From NCBI GenBank assembly GCA_000226015.1, contig JH153023.1, positions 29,522 through 93,521 of the forward strand: a stretch of DNA of 64,000 nucleotides. The letters run 5' to 3'. A program made the position numbers and the translations under genes. Within the stretch, counting starts at the first letter, position 1, and every line of letters begins with the position of its first letter. This document shows positions 34,401-45,533 of the stretch, piece by piece. The stretch comes from Mnemiopsis leidyi. Lineage: Eukaryota; Ctenophora; Tentaculata; Lobata; Bolinopsidae. The notes under the pieces are model-generated. The model saw only the letters and a program-made list of their open reading frames with translations. It was not told the origin of the DNA and searched no databases.

Positions 34401-37400
34401 TCAACCGCCGCTAGCCGTCTTCTAGCAGCACATATCATGAGTTCTGCATGAATCATTACCCCCGCCATTAGTCGTTTTCTAGCCGCTCATCTGACGAAGT
34501 GACTAGTGTATGATTTTAAACATCTGCCACGAACAGTGGAACATCAAACTAAACCAGACGAGGGGAACCGGTGCAAGCTAACTTAGAAATGTGCCTTTAA
34601 CAAACGACACATATCAGATACAACTATGGAAAAAGTCAAAAAGGTCTACCTCAAAACAGCACGGCACACGCGGACTTAATAAACTAAGCATAGGGAATGT
34701 CACTTTTCAAATCCACTCGGGCAAGGCGCCATACTGGGGGAGTAACAATGTTACAGCGTTAGAGACGAACCTCATACCAAACATCTTAATCATGAATGTA
34801 CGTTATACTTAATACATACCGTTCAAGAGAGCGTTTCGACACTTGACTCCTAATGGGTTCTGTGGAGTCCTCCGATGACTGATCAATATGACAGATGTTC
34901 TAAGAACATTGTTCTTCAGGACATCGTCGATCCACCGGGCCTTAACTTTGATATGCCCACTAAAAATACCAGCCTACCGAACCCCAAGCCAGCTGGCTTT
35001 TCGATACACTCCTGCATCCCAAAGGATCTCCAAGAGACGTTAGCCACAAGGCGGACGTAGCCTTCTTGTTAATTCGGGAAGGTAAAGTGGGCGCCCATCA
35101 CCGACAAAAAATAAGAAAGTAAATAGAACGTTCCCGGCTGTATATATATAAGTATAACACAACCGGCTTAGTGCTTACTCCGAGGCTGATATGTGTGTGA
35201 AGCAGACAGCGACATTTTTAAACGTCAACCTCCTAAGAGCGATGTGGGCCTATCAAGAGACGATTACAATCCCCAGAGAGTGATGCTCATAGAGTGACAT
35301 TGTGTTTAGAATTCTGCATGCAAAATCAAACCAGCCGCTAGCTACCAGAGAGTCCTATTGCACCAGCGCTGCTGATCGATTAAACGACGGTGATTTCTTC
35401 CAGTCCAAAACATCTATTCAATGATACGGTATGCCATAGATCTATTCTTTCAAAGAAATTTATCTTTCCTGCGGACTTTGGACTGGAAAACGACCGTCCA
35501 CGGATCGGTATTTAGTAGGATCACAGTTCGCTTTGAGTTCCGACAATAGCACCACAGCAACCCTATACAAGTAGTACCAAAGCATTCACGACTTAAACTG
35601 GCTACCGGTTATCACGTTGGGCGTCCCATCAAGGACAGACACGCATAAAACTATGTTGTCAACAGAACTGCAGAATGAGGTGTAAGGTGGTCCGATACAA
35701 AGTGTTTAAGTATTTAGCTACATCAGCCCTTTAGGAAGGAAGATGCTGGGCAAGAGACTAGAAGCTGATCTGTCGTTGCTAATTTTAAGTACACAAATTC
35801 TTGTCGGTCAACACACACACACCTCTTGATGCTGCATCATACTTTTCAGTTTTCAGCTCCCATACCATATATTGTATGTGACCCACGTAGCTATCAGTTC
35901 TCTGATTTCATGCAACAAACATCTAAGTTTAGTAATCGGTCGTTTAAATAGTTTTGTGATTGCGTCCGATTGGATTTGAACTCGCGAGTCGCAACCTACA
36001 TGCAAGAAGCTGAAAGGCTCAAACTAACGTTTTAACCAATTGCGCTACTGGGATACCGGGAAAGCAATGTTTGAATAATAACAAATTATTAGAATAGGTA
36101 GAAATCGTAGATGTTCATGATTTTTATCTCCTTGCTTTATGAAATTAGGGCGTAATTTATTTGACAGCCTTTCCCACGTCATAAAGTCATGCCTTCATAC
36201 TTTCATTACTCTGAAAGTTTTCAATAAGTAGATAAAGTTTATATGCCATGCAAATGGAACGCATCACATTGACCTGTCAAAAATAGCAGAGCTAATCTTC
36301 CAAAATTAAATAATGAACAGGGCTGGGAAACTTAGATAAAACTAATTGTGACCCTCTAGTTTCATCTAGTCACGAGATTTGCTTATTTGATTTAAGGTTA
36401 GGGATTGTTGCATTGTTGGGAAGATGTGACCTACAGCGCGCACGTGCCCAGAGTACGTCCCCGAACTGGAGGCAGCGTTTAGCCAATGAGGTGTCAGATA
36501 AGAGCGAGCAATAATGAGAAACATTACTCATGTGGTCTACAAAATATCCGACATCTCCAAGATTTTTGTTTATTTCTTTAAAAATAACATTTCTGCTAGT
36601 AATAGGCGTACTCAAATAACTTACCAAATAATTATTTTTGCCTGAACAAAGATCGTTCATAAATATGAATCAAACAAAAAAAATCAAAAATTGCACTAAG
36701 TATTTTCCCAGAAGGTACCTCTCATTCTCTTGACGCTTAATACTGGCTAAGAACTTCTGAAGAACCGTTTAAAAACCGCAAATACAACATAGGTAAGTCC
36801 AAGGTTGAACAAATTTGGATTTGACAAAAACTTGACAAATGCAGAATAAACGGTAACAAACATCATGCCTACAAAGAAAGTTGGATAGCAATTTATTGTG
36901 TCATAGATGTTGTCACCCTCAGGAGAACTTCGAACCTCTCCTCTCCTCGAATAGATTACTGTCGCCACTTCTCTTTTTTCCTCTCCTTCTTTCCCGGAGC
37001 AGAAGTAGACCCAAAGACAGAATAACAACTGCCATAAGCGCTAACCCAGCTAGCTGCAGTATTTCTAGATATTTGTTGCTGTGCCAACTGCTGGGACCTT
37101 GAGGTGAAACACAATACCCACTACCTTGTTCCCATTTCCAGTAGAGCCCCGCTGAGCACATACAGGATGTTTGGTTACCGACAGATAGACTTCCTTCAGG
37201 ACACTCCATACACTTCAGTGCTCCAACTTGACTTACAGAGTTTAAAGGACAAGTACTACAGTCTGTTCCATTCCAGTGGTGTCCAGCCTGACAGATGCAA
37301 AACTCAGCACCAGCTTCAGAAGTAGTTCCTGATGGGCAGATCGAGCAAGATGTCATGTTAGGGCCTCTGTAAGTTCCCGGGACACAGATACAGGTAGTGT

Positions 37401-40400
37401 ACGAAAATACAGGGCAGGGAGTACAAGCTGATACCTGGGGGTCTTTGTAGGTGTCAGGTGGACAGAGACTGCAGGAACCGGCAGTTTTATTAATCCAACT
37501 CCAGACCATGCTTGTAGGACATCTGCAAGCTGTCCCGTTGTTAAGAGCTGATGAGCTGTGAGGGCACGGCAGACAGTGCAATGCTCCGTTCTGACTGACC
37601 GAGTTGCTGGTACAACCTTCACAAGATGACATGTCCTCATCTTTGTATGTCCCGGGAGCACAGATGGTGCACTTTTTTCATTCTGAAGCTTACCACCAGG
37701 ACAGTTACAGCGGTCAAAACCCTCCGCAGGAAAAGACATGTCTGAACACCGTGCACATGATCACTCCATACAGGTACATATTTGTAAGTACCTGAACAGC
37801 AGCAGTGGCAACTTCCTTCAACCCTGTATTTACCAGCTTGACAATCGCAGCGAGATGAACCAGGACTGGAAGTAGAACCACTAGGTCAAGAAGTACAGGA
37901 AGTTGTTAGCCCGCCTGCTGAGTAGGTGTTAGCTCCACACTCTCTACAAATATCTGAGTTGCGGTAATGACCTGGAATACATCCATTTAAAAAACACGCC
38001 AAGATAAGAGGAACTATAGACGACTATAGAGGTGTCCGCAGTTTAAGGCGGAGGAATGAGAATGTGGATTGTGGGGCATGCCCTGCCTCCAATTCCTCCT
38101 AGTAGTTTGCGTCTTCTTCCCCTTTGCAATAAGGTTTTTAGTCACTTCAAACCACCCTTATTAGCTGTTAAATCAGGAAATTTTGGTTTTTTGCCATGGT
38201 CATGGTCTACCTGACCACGCTAATATTCAAAATTTGATCATGGTCATGGTCAAATTTTTAACCCTCCCCCCCCCCCCTCAAAATCATTTTACCCCGTATA
38301 TATCTAACACTCTAACTTCTCCCTAACACGCTAACTTCTCCCTAACACGCTAACTTCTCTCTAACACGCTAACTTCTCCAGGCATAAGAAGTGGTACGCA
38401 GCAATGGACAACAAGCACCCTAATGGGGACACGCCAATGAAAAAACTGATAAGGATGATGCCTGATGTAGCTATCCAAGTGTTTAACAAATGCACGGACG
38501 ATAGTTGTAATCCTGAACACATGACGAACGATCACAAAGAATACCAGGTAAAGTGGAATTCTATTTTGGAGTTTGTCTTTTTAGAAATTCTCTTTTTAGA
38601 GCTTATCTTTTTGGAGTTTGTCTTTTTGGAGATTCTCTTTGTGGAGCTTTTTGAAGCTACTCATTTTGGAGCTTTTCTTTTAGAATCTTCTACTCTTGCT
38701 ACTCTTAATTTTTGGTGTTTTAGTCAAATACTTTAAGAAAACGAGTTGAATTCATCGATTCTATTGTAAAACTAAACACATCTCCTAACATTGCCAACTC
38801 TCGACTAAGACAGCCCGATCCAGGTTGAGTTTGACTACAGATATCTGGACGAGATGGAGGATGAAGACGAGTCAGCAGATCCAGGAGATAACAAGAGCTA
38901 TATCTCCCAGGACACTACCATACTAACTGACCCGGACTTCAAACCTGGTCAAATGTCTCATCATCCCCTGCAAGTCATGGTCAGTGTCAGCTTTCTGGGC
39001 TTAGCTTTTCTTTTATGCCGTTTTGCGTATTTACTGTTCATGCGCCATTAGCTGTTCTTTTATTTGTTCACCTATTATAGGGAGTTTTCAATTCTTTCTG
39101 ACGTGAATGAATGTGATTTTTACTTAAATATCAATATCGCTCTCTACAGCCAATATGTTGATCACGTATTGTTGTAAAACTCCTGACAATGCCTCCCCAG
39201 GTAAAAGCGAAGCGGATAGAACTGCTAGACCACCCCCTGGTACAATCTCTAATCTACAACAAGTGGGAGTGTTACGGGAAATGGTTCTACTACTTCAACC
39301 TCACCATCTACCTCATCTACCTCATCTCTCTCACTATATTCGCACTAAACCAGAAACCTCCGTACAGTGCCAGAGACGACGGCGTTAAACTGACTAATAT
39401 TCTAGATTGTAATGAAACTCAGAAAGCCGCCGCCGCCTTGTCCGACACCACGATAAAGTGTGTGGAGTTCGACCAGCATAAGAAAGTTCTAGTCCAGATA
39501 GCAGGCTATATTGTCCTGGCTACCTCCGCTCTGAGACTTGTGCTGGAGCTAGCCCAGTTTATTGTTCAGAGAGTAAAGTACTTCTCCGTCATGAACTTTA
39601 TCGAGTTAGTCCTGTTTGGCTCCTCTATTTACTTCTGCCACACTGTGTTCTACGGTCTGCAGATCATCAAGTACAGACCTCAATGGCAAATGGGAGTGTT
39701 CTCCGTGTTTATTGCCTGGATGAATCTTATTATGTTTCTGAGAAAGGTAAGTGTCTGTCATGTGTGCCCTGAAGATAATTAGTAATTAGAGTAATTCCTG
39801 ACATTTAGTAGTTATCCCACACAAGTGTTGATTTATAATTATACTTTTGTCTAATTAGTACATTCATTAAACTAGAAACTTATAAATTCTAAAATAACTT
39901 TCATTTCAGTTCCCAAGAATAGGAATCTACATAGTCATGTTCGTGACAGTATTGTTAACTTTCCTACAAATCATGATTATTCTCCTCATTTTCATTGTCG
40001 CTTTTGCGCTCTCTTTCAATATGGTTCTCGACAAGGTAATTTAATTAAACATTTTCTTTTCATTCATTGTTTTTAGTTGTTATCTATTTTTAGTTGTTAT
40101 CTATTTTTCGATTTAAAGCAATGATTTCGTTTTCCCCTTCCGTTTACTGCTTCTTACGTCATACTAGATTTTGAGAAGAGAAACCCTCTCGACAGTCGCT
40201 TAAACCAAGTTAACTTAATAAACCAAGTCAATAAACCAAGTTAACCACAATTGAATTGTCCTCCTCAGTTCCCAGCGTTTCTAGACGTGCTCCCTTCAAT
40301 AATGAAGACATTTGTAATGATGACGGGGGAGCTGGAGTACGACGGTTATTACGTTGAAGAACCTCTCTTCTACCCTGAAGCCAGCTATGGTCTCTTTATC

Positions 40401-43400
40401 TGCTTCGTCATCATAGTTCCCATTGTCTTCATGAACTTGCTGGTCGGTTTAGCTGTAGATGACATTAAGGAAGTGCAACACAGAGCTGGTTTGGAGAGGA
40501 GTGTAATGAAGATAGAGCTCATATTCCAGGTACGAGACTTCGTCACGTGGTTGTCATGTGATCACGTGTTTGTTATTTGGTTGTCATGGGATACGGTACA
40601 TAATTCTAATGTTCTTTAATTTTGGCAGAGAATTATTTTGCTAATCAGACTACCTTACTACTATTATTGGGTATTGACTAATTGACTGTTCCTTGAATTT
40701 ACTGAAATTTTACAGTTTTCAATTTCAGGTAGAAAATCTTCTCCCGAAAGCGTACCTTAGAAAGATAAACCTGAAAAAAGCAAAATACTTCGTCAATCAA
40801 GCTAAAAGAATTCTCGGATTAACAATCAAAGACATACCTTTTAACGGAGAAAGTATCAACGATGCTCTTCATCCTACCAAGGTGAAACTCTTGTAACATT
40901 TTGCATATTTTATTGAAACATACTATTTCAGCACGTTTATACTTCAACTCACAGCTCCTTTACAGTTTGACACAGGCAGCATTTGTCCTCATCCTCTCGC
41001 TTTGAGATCCAGCCTCTCTCTCCTCACGTTAATATTATTTCAGACAGGAGTAGACGAACTGAAATCTTCTACTGAGTCGTTAGAGAAAAGTGTAAGAAGA
41101 ATGAGAGTTCAAGTTGAACAGGTAACATAATTTCAACTATATTGGAGTCAACTTCAATAACTATTACCTGTTTTAGTTGTAGCGATTTTCAAAGGCTTTT
41201 GTGTCTTGTGATATGTAGACTTTAGATAAGTCTATGTATCCCCTTGATGTCCCTAGCAACAACTAGGAAACCGACAAACCCCTATTTCTCACTCGACCCT
41301 CGTTTCAGCTGACCCAGCAGAACAGTCATATAATCAGGATGCTACACACTCTCTCAGCGGGAACCAGCTCTCAAGCTAGCGACGACATAAATGTTGACCA
41401 GGATCTACTTACTGAACTTGGATCTAAACCGTAAATATATTCGAGTGTAATTTTTCCTGTGATTTCCTGCCTGTGTGATTTGACAATTCCTCGTTTTACT
41501 TTGTTTTTTCTTTTGCGCCTTTTGGGAACCATTTGTGTGTGTTTGTATAATAGAATGTGAAGCTTCAATTTCAGCATGGTTTATTTTGCCATTTATAACA
41601 TGTTATTGTTAACCATTTACAACAAGTTTTGAATTGGAAGCATTAGGTTCTTGCAGTCATTGTCGAATTTTTTAAACTCCTAAATTTCTCATAGATTTCT
41701 TATTTGTGGATCTTGTTACAGTTAAACTTAAAGTTTAACATATTCATATTTAACCCGATAGACATAGAAACTTTCAGATTCCCTTATTATCAGACTGTTT
41801 TTATAATGTTTTAGCAATTTTTTGTAATTTAGTTGTACAGTCAAATTTTAAGATTATTCCCTAAACTTGACAATTAATTTCAAAGAGAATTCTGTCTTTA
41901 ATTTTGATTATAGAAAGTTTAGATTAACCTTCAAGTTTACTTGAAATCATATTGGGTAGAGCAGTATGCACGTTGCACGCATAAAACGAAACTTCAGAAT
42001 TTGTTTGCAGCACAAAGCAACTTTTAATTTCTGATAGTGGTACTTCACAACATTGCGTGTAACTGTGAGTGAAATTTTATTCTAATATATCATTCAAAAT
42101 CTATGTTTTCACCTCTCCACGCACCCTTCTAGTTGTAATCTCATCATGATCAAGATTCAAAAGTACAGTCCGTGCAGTCCAATCTTTAGTGCAACCTTAC
42201 ATTACTGATTACGGTTACCTGCTGAAACAAGACGTTAACTTTGGACTTGTTGGTGACAAGATGATATTAATAATCCATTTAACGAATGTTCCACCTTCTC
42301 CGAGAATTTAATTTCGGCAGTAGAACAAGAGGGTACCCGTGTCGTACATGTCGCTGTTTTGTCAGACGTTGCCTGACCTGCAGCCGCGAATTGAAAATGG
42401 GCCGCAACGCAGGGCAGCTGTTGTCACAGTTACATGTCGTTGCCAGGCCTGCTGTTGTGACTCTCAGCTTAAAGAGTCAACGCTGAACGTTTCGTAAAAC
42501 TTATAACTCGACGAATTGATATTCGCCTAAATGTCTAACTTGCCAAACCAACAAAGCCCTGTGGCACGCCCTATCAGTATCGCCATCGGTACGGGATGCA
42601 CATTGCTAGTCGTTGCCTAGCCCCGCTAGCAGCCTTCAGGGCCCACGCGATTTTTTTTGAAATGGGTCACAACGTTGTACTTGTAGGGCAGCGCGCACCC
42701 TCCTGTCATTTTCTTCGCTTCGAATGAGGGTCAGACAAAGTCAGACAAGTCACAACGTGACCGACGAACGTGCGACAAGACGCTCGCGCTCATACTCATA
42801 GGTGTTAGCTTTTGCGTCGCGCATCCGTCCTATTAATTCGCGCTAAGCCTAGCTCACACAGAGATATGCCTGTATACGAGATCGATTCGTTAGAACGGTA
42901 GACACATACAATCTCGTCAAACTAATACAATAGCTATAATTACTTGTTGCTAGTGCTACTACGCGCGGCGTAAGCACCTGGTTCCTTGTTGACAAGATTA
43001 TATCCGTCTACCGTTCTAACGAAACGCTAAAAGTAAAGCCGGGCCGCGCACAAGTCGGGTAACACCTCGACAACCAGTGAAGTTTTTGATTTCACTTGTT
43101 TCACGTTGTGACCCTTTTCTAAAATTTTTTAAATATTTAAATTTTAAATATTTTTAAAAAAATTGAAAATTTGTTGAAAATACAAAATACTTTGTCGCGG
43201 TGATAGTGATACCCGACTCACGCAGCTTGAACGTTAGACGGATATAATCTCGTCAAGACAAAGGCTTGACGAGATTATATCCGTCCACCGTCTAACGTTC
43301 TTTAGCTGCGTGAGTCGAGTATCACCGCGACAAACAAAGGCTAGCGTGCCACACAAATCATTTGTCACTGATTCAGATTGCACTGAGTGACTGAGCATCT

Positions 43401-43570
43401 GAAGTATTTACGTCTACAGTCTACTAAGTACAACACATTGATTTTCATTTACAATTATATTCTGACTCAGGTCGTTGACGAGTAGATCCCTAGACAACGC
43501 CGCACAAACACTGGTTGCAGAACATAAAGTATTTGACAGATGGAACAGGCAGTCCCACTCTCATCGCTAA
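22409..43570 (+). CDS. TRPA-family cation channel (ankyrin-rich TRP channel), common body
   Basis: Common exons: 22409-22476, 23808-23902, 24222-24310, 24521-24654, 24855-24914, 25402-25687, 26491-26702, 26871-26952, 27101-27302, 27444-27747, 27985-about 28095, 28236-28368, 28503-28768, 38382-38547, 38824-38979, 39201-39746, 39910-40035, 40269-40529, 40729-40881, 41044-41121, 41309-41430 and 43471-43570. About 17 ankyrin repeats (for example TPLHLAAKNGHVATVEFLLD) are broken by an acidic insert (25402-25480). A linker (RIELLDHPLVQ) leads to S1 (KWFYYFNLTIYLIYLI), S2-S4, S5 (39910-40035), a pore loop (KTFVMMTGELEYD) and S6 (VPIVFMNLLVGLAVDDI), as in TRPA1. These channels are cytoplasmic-tailed sensors of irritants, heat or mechanical force. 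The C-terminus ends in a short coiled coil and VFDRWNRQSHSHR. The 28095/28236 junction lacks a visible GT donor in the needed phase. A 9.6-kb intron (28769-38381) holds another gene. Confidence 0.93.
23236..23511 (+). CDS. Candidate TRPA alternative 5' exon 11 (92 residues, phase 0)
   Basis: Starts MSRVSRHTSNHGNHPPGNHG and ends GTRDAINNDIYIYFLVT before a consensus donor, gtacgt (23512). Its phase-0 end fits the exon at 23808 (AAREGRVDAVKQYL) directly, skipping the exon at 22409, whose own end is also phase 0. It would therefore replace SLKKLEHELGGLTLHQ. The ATG context is gccatgt. It contains repeats of ggtaaccatggtaacc. It could instead be an internal cassette or a chance frame; the strong donor and exact phase argue for a real exon. 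Confidence 0.5.
23905..24088. repeat. Simple tandem repeat gttagtt / gttgttagtacaa in a TRPA intron
   Basis: About eight 12-13-bp units of ttgttagtacaag follow several of ttgttagttag. It begins right after the donor at 23903. Confidence 0.85.
25888..26179. mobile_element. Small inverted-repeat element (MITE-like, about 290 bp)
   Basis: The left end carries cttcatcgataggagta and, further in, actgggattgcacaa. The right end carries the inverse, tgtgtaatcccagtagactc then tactcctatcgatgag. No coding frame. Located in the TRPA intron after the acidic exon. Target duplication not resolved; class unknown. Confidence 0.55.
28932..29191 (-). pseudogene. Decayed SRCR exon (third copy of the cysteine-rich receptor)
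   Basis: On the minus strand an acceptor (ttttcag) is followed in phase 1 by DWGLYLLIDKDGSR, SSNQEGLLFNVGGTV and AKCKQLGFVTGW, matching the first SRCR exon of the gene at 30496-33848 (SSYQEGLLLYNGGTV, ICKLMGFSS). After YSSW the frame shifts: the expected continuation, DVKYSTEDWLSC, is found in another frame. No cysteine-rich repeats follow. It therefore looks like a remnant of a once longer tandem array. Confidence 0.7.
29590..29835. repeat. Segmental duplicate, copy 1 (with 36180-36395)
   Basis: Shares long blocks with 36180-36395 in the same direction, for example cacattgacctgtcaaaaat and tagtcacgagatttgct. Both lie 3' of a copy of the cysteine-rich receptor, as a tandem duplication of gene plus flank would give. 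Confidence 0.8.
30496..33848 (-). CDS. SRCR + cysteine-rich-repeat type I membrane protein, nested in a TRPA intron; frameshift
   Basis: Exon 1 (33848-33797) gives a signal peptide, MLPLLKLGILALLLGNG. It joins in phase 1 to one long exon (33618-30496). Order: a scavenger-receptor Cys-rich domain (GGTVCDDSFSS...ICKLMGFSS...DDVVC), then over ten Cys-rich units of about 45 residues (CPAGxYWxxGxC, TYKSxGMESCVxCPxGS) of the ephrin-receptor-like GCC2/GCC3 type. Then come one transmembrane helix (LVGLLVLAIAVAILALGLLA) and an acidic cytoplasmic tail ending CVTSF. The tail is followed by three stops overlapping AATAAA. About 1,060 residues if continuous. Near 31680 the frame shifts by one: the Cys pattern resumes in another frame (QQNGTSCSCPAGNIWHW). 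This may be an assembly error or a real lesion. The ligand is unknown; a surface recognition or adhesion role is a family-level inference. Confidence 0.8.
33849..35956. other. Intron sequence between receptor gene copies
   Basis: No gene supported. The part from about 34500 to 35750 looks less AT-rich than its surroundings and could be an unclassified insertion, but I see no terminal repeats or coding frame. The promoter of the minus-strand receptor should lie just above 33848. Confidence 0.4.
35957..36057 (-). repeat. tRNA-derived SINE head or tRNA pseudogene
   Basis: On the minus strand an A-box (tagcgcaattggttaa, 36032-36047) is followed about 55 bases later by a B-box (gagttcaaatcc, about 35971-35982). 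The 5' end, ggtatcc, lacks a pairing 3' partner, so a functional tRNA is unlikely. The polymerase III promoter boxes suggest a SINE. Confidence 0.5.
36180..36395. repeat. Segmental duplicate, copy 2 (with 29590-29835)
   Basis: See 29590-29835: shared blocks include ttttcaataagt, cacattgacctgtcaaaaat and tagtcacgagatttgct, with small indels. It lies 3' of the receptor pseudogene at 36900-37985. Between them (36396-36899) no gene is supported. Confidence 0.8.
36900..37985 (-). pseudogene. Truncated, frameshifted copy of the cysteine-rich receptor
   Basis: The stretch 37100-37680 is almost identical to 30880-31460 of the intact copy, with the same Cys-rich units (SVSQNGALHCLPCP, TYRGPNMTSCSICP). 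The membrane segment differs (LAGLALMAVVILSLGLLLL), and so does the tail. Above about 37680 there is a frameshift (CPGGKLQNEK) and further out tgatcactcc, where the frame breaks. It then jumps to sequence matching about 32430-32640, so roughly 0.9 kb is missing. There is no SRCR domain or signal peptide. The C-terminal part remains open, so a short product cannot be excluded. Confidence 0.8.
38306..38381 (+). repeat. Four 19-bp repeats forming the branch-point/acceptor region of a TRPA exon
   Basis: Units of ctaacacgctaacttctcc run directly into ccag|gcataag at 38382. Each unit holds two ctaac sequences resembling the branch-point consensus plus a pyrimidine tract, so branch points are duplicated at the end of the 9.6-kb intron. 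Confidence 0.8.
42664..43114. mobile_element. Inverted-repeat element in the last TRPA intron
   Basis: Begins gggtcacaacgttg and ends cacgttgtgaccc. Inside, 42887-43027 forms a second inverted pair (tcgttagaacggtagac ... gtctaccgttctaacga). No coding frame. A MITE-like or nested foldback element; class unknown. Confidence 0.55.
43192..43333. repeat. Long near-perfect hairpin (about 65-bp arms)
   Basis: The arms begin ttgtcgcggtgatagtgata and end tatcaccgcgacaa. The inner part, gatataatctcgtcaa ... ttgacgagattatatc, closes on a 9-base loop (gacaaaggc). The core resembles the inner pair of the adjacent element (gattatatccgtctaccgtt), so they are related. Located 138 bp before the last TRPA exon. 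Confidence 0.85.
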
Positions 43571-45126
43571 AATCAAACTTAAACCCGCTCAGTTTTAGGA
43601 TCCCAGTTGTAGAAATTCTATGTTTTACTAGTATAATCTAAATACTTTTTGAACACAGGTCCATTGAACACAGACTTATTTAATAGGTAATTGGCTCCTG
43701 GCTAACACATTAGGTCGAATAATTTGATTGTGTTCTTTTAGTTTTTCTACTTCTATATTATTTTCAACTAACGATTCAGAATTATGAAAGCGAAATGGTT
43801 CCTAAACTTAAAGTTAAATGTAACAGTGAATACCAATGTGTAGTTGAAAGAAATGTAGATCAACGTCATGTCCCAACACAAGTCCCAAACGTGAGGCAAC
43901 CCAACACTATAACTATAAGTATTTTATCATTAATCCTATCACTATTAGTTGTTAGTTGTTAGTAATAGTATCATTAATATATAGTATTCACTGTTTTTTA
44001 ACTCATAATGATGGCTGGAGCACGTTGTTAGGATCATGGAAATGTATAATAAAAGAATCTGCCTGAGAAACCATCTACTAGAAAAATGAATCAAGTCAAT
44101 TTGAATTGTTTTTAAGAATGAAGTATGTATATAATTCTGATTCTAAACTTCGATTTTAATAATATTGTAAGTGGGTGTCCTAGTTGAAGTTCTATGATGT
44201 AAGCACAAAACCTGTGTTTTATTTCTAAATTCAAATTTAATTGATAATGATGCCGATGGTTTGATATGTACCGAGTATCAGATTTATCAGCTGATTTTGA
44301 AAATTACCAATTACGCTTATTTTGCAATGGAATTGAATAGAAAATTTGTTCCTAACATGGAGATCGAGAAGGGAAACGTTTTTAGTCGCTGATTTTAAAT
44401 ATAACGTTTCTACTGAGTTTGTAATTATAAGCTTCCAATTAGTGTCATATTTAAATATTTTGGGTTCAACAGCAAACGAATTTGTTTATAGTATAAAAAC
44501 TGAAAATCAAAATGATATTCAAGGTATGAGTTTAAAGTTATTTCAACGAAAAGCCAACATACAAATGAAATCATCATATATCATATAATCAATATCGTTA
44601 TAATTACCAAGTAACAAAAAATTAACAAATCTAGAAAACAATTATTTACTAAATCGGTTTTTTTCCAATAATGTGAACTGGTAGTGCAGTTGTCTGCATC
44701 GAGTGTTCAGTATTTATCTTATTAAATCAAAATAAAATTCCTGCAACATAGCTTTCTAAAACAAGGTGAATAACTGGCACACAGCTAGTGCTCCAATAGT
44801 TCTTGTAATAGCCACACTGAAAGCCGTAACACTCATAAGCGGACCCCTTGGCGGACGTGACGAAATTATATTGGTCTAACAAAACGATTAAAACCATTCA
44901 GCGTTGATCTGCGAGAGTCGGGTGTAACACTATGAGTATGACTAACCGCGACAATGGCGGACAAAATGCGGCGGACTGTCCGCGAGTTTACTGTTAATGA
45001 TGGCGGGTCCGATCAGTATCGTCTATTCATTGCGGTTACGATTGTTATGAATATGATATCATTAACTTAAAAAGTTTGAATTTTACAAAAGGCTAAATGC
45101 ATAAGCCGACACTTGAACATATGTAA
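43571..45126. other. 3' flank of TRPA, convergent intergenic region
   Basis: AT-rich. Contains the presumed TRPA 3' UTR; aataaa occurs at about 44050 (tgtataataaaagaatctg). No gene is supported before the WDR81 stop on the other strand. Confidence 0.5.
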
Positions 45127-45345
45127 AACACCTCCCATCGCCCAAGAACCAACTAAGAACCGCTTAAGAACCGTTTAGAACCACTTAAAAACTGCTTGCT
45201 AGCCAACAACAACATAACCCTATCCCCAACCCAAACCCTAAATCTAAACCAGTAAACTGCAAGCAGCTCTTAAGTGGTTCTTTAACCGGTTCTTGGACGG
45301 ATTTTTAAGCGGTTGCTAAGCTGTTCTTCGCAGATGGGAGGTGTT
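45127..45345. mobile_element. 219-bp inverted-repeat MITE
   Basis: Ends aacacctcccatc and gatgggaggtgtt are inverted. The inner parts also pair imperfectly (caagaaccaactaagaaccgc with gcggttgctaagctgttctt). It ends with repeated aagaaccgctt-like motifs on both sides and has no coding frame. It lies just below the WDR81 stop codon. Confidence 0.65.
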
Positions 45346-45533
45346 ATGCCGATAATTCCAGCCTACACTCAGTCTCCCCGCAATTAAAATCAAAATGTAT
45401 TTAAGATTACAGGAATCCTGCTGATATCTAAATCCAACAAATTTAAGCATAGTGTTTAAACTTTTAGGGTTGACCAACTTATCACCGTTAAAAAAGTCTA
45501 TCATAATTAATACTTTAAAAATAAAAACAAAAT

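Noticed and set aside
34253-35060. Several 60-73-residue frames between the receptor copies
   Set aside because: No domain, splice signal or compositional support.
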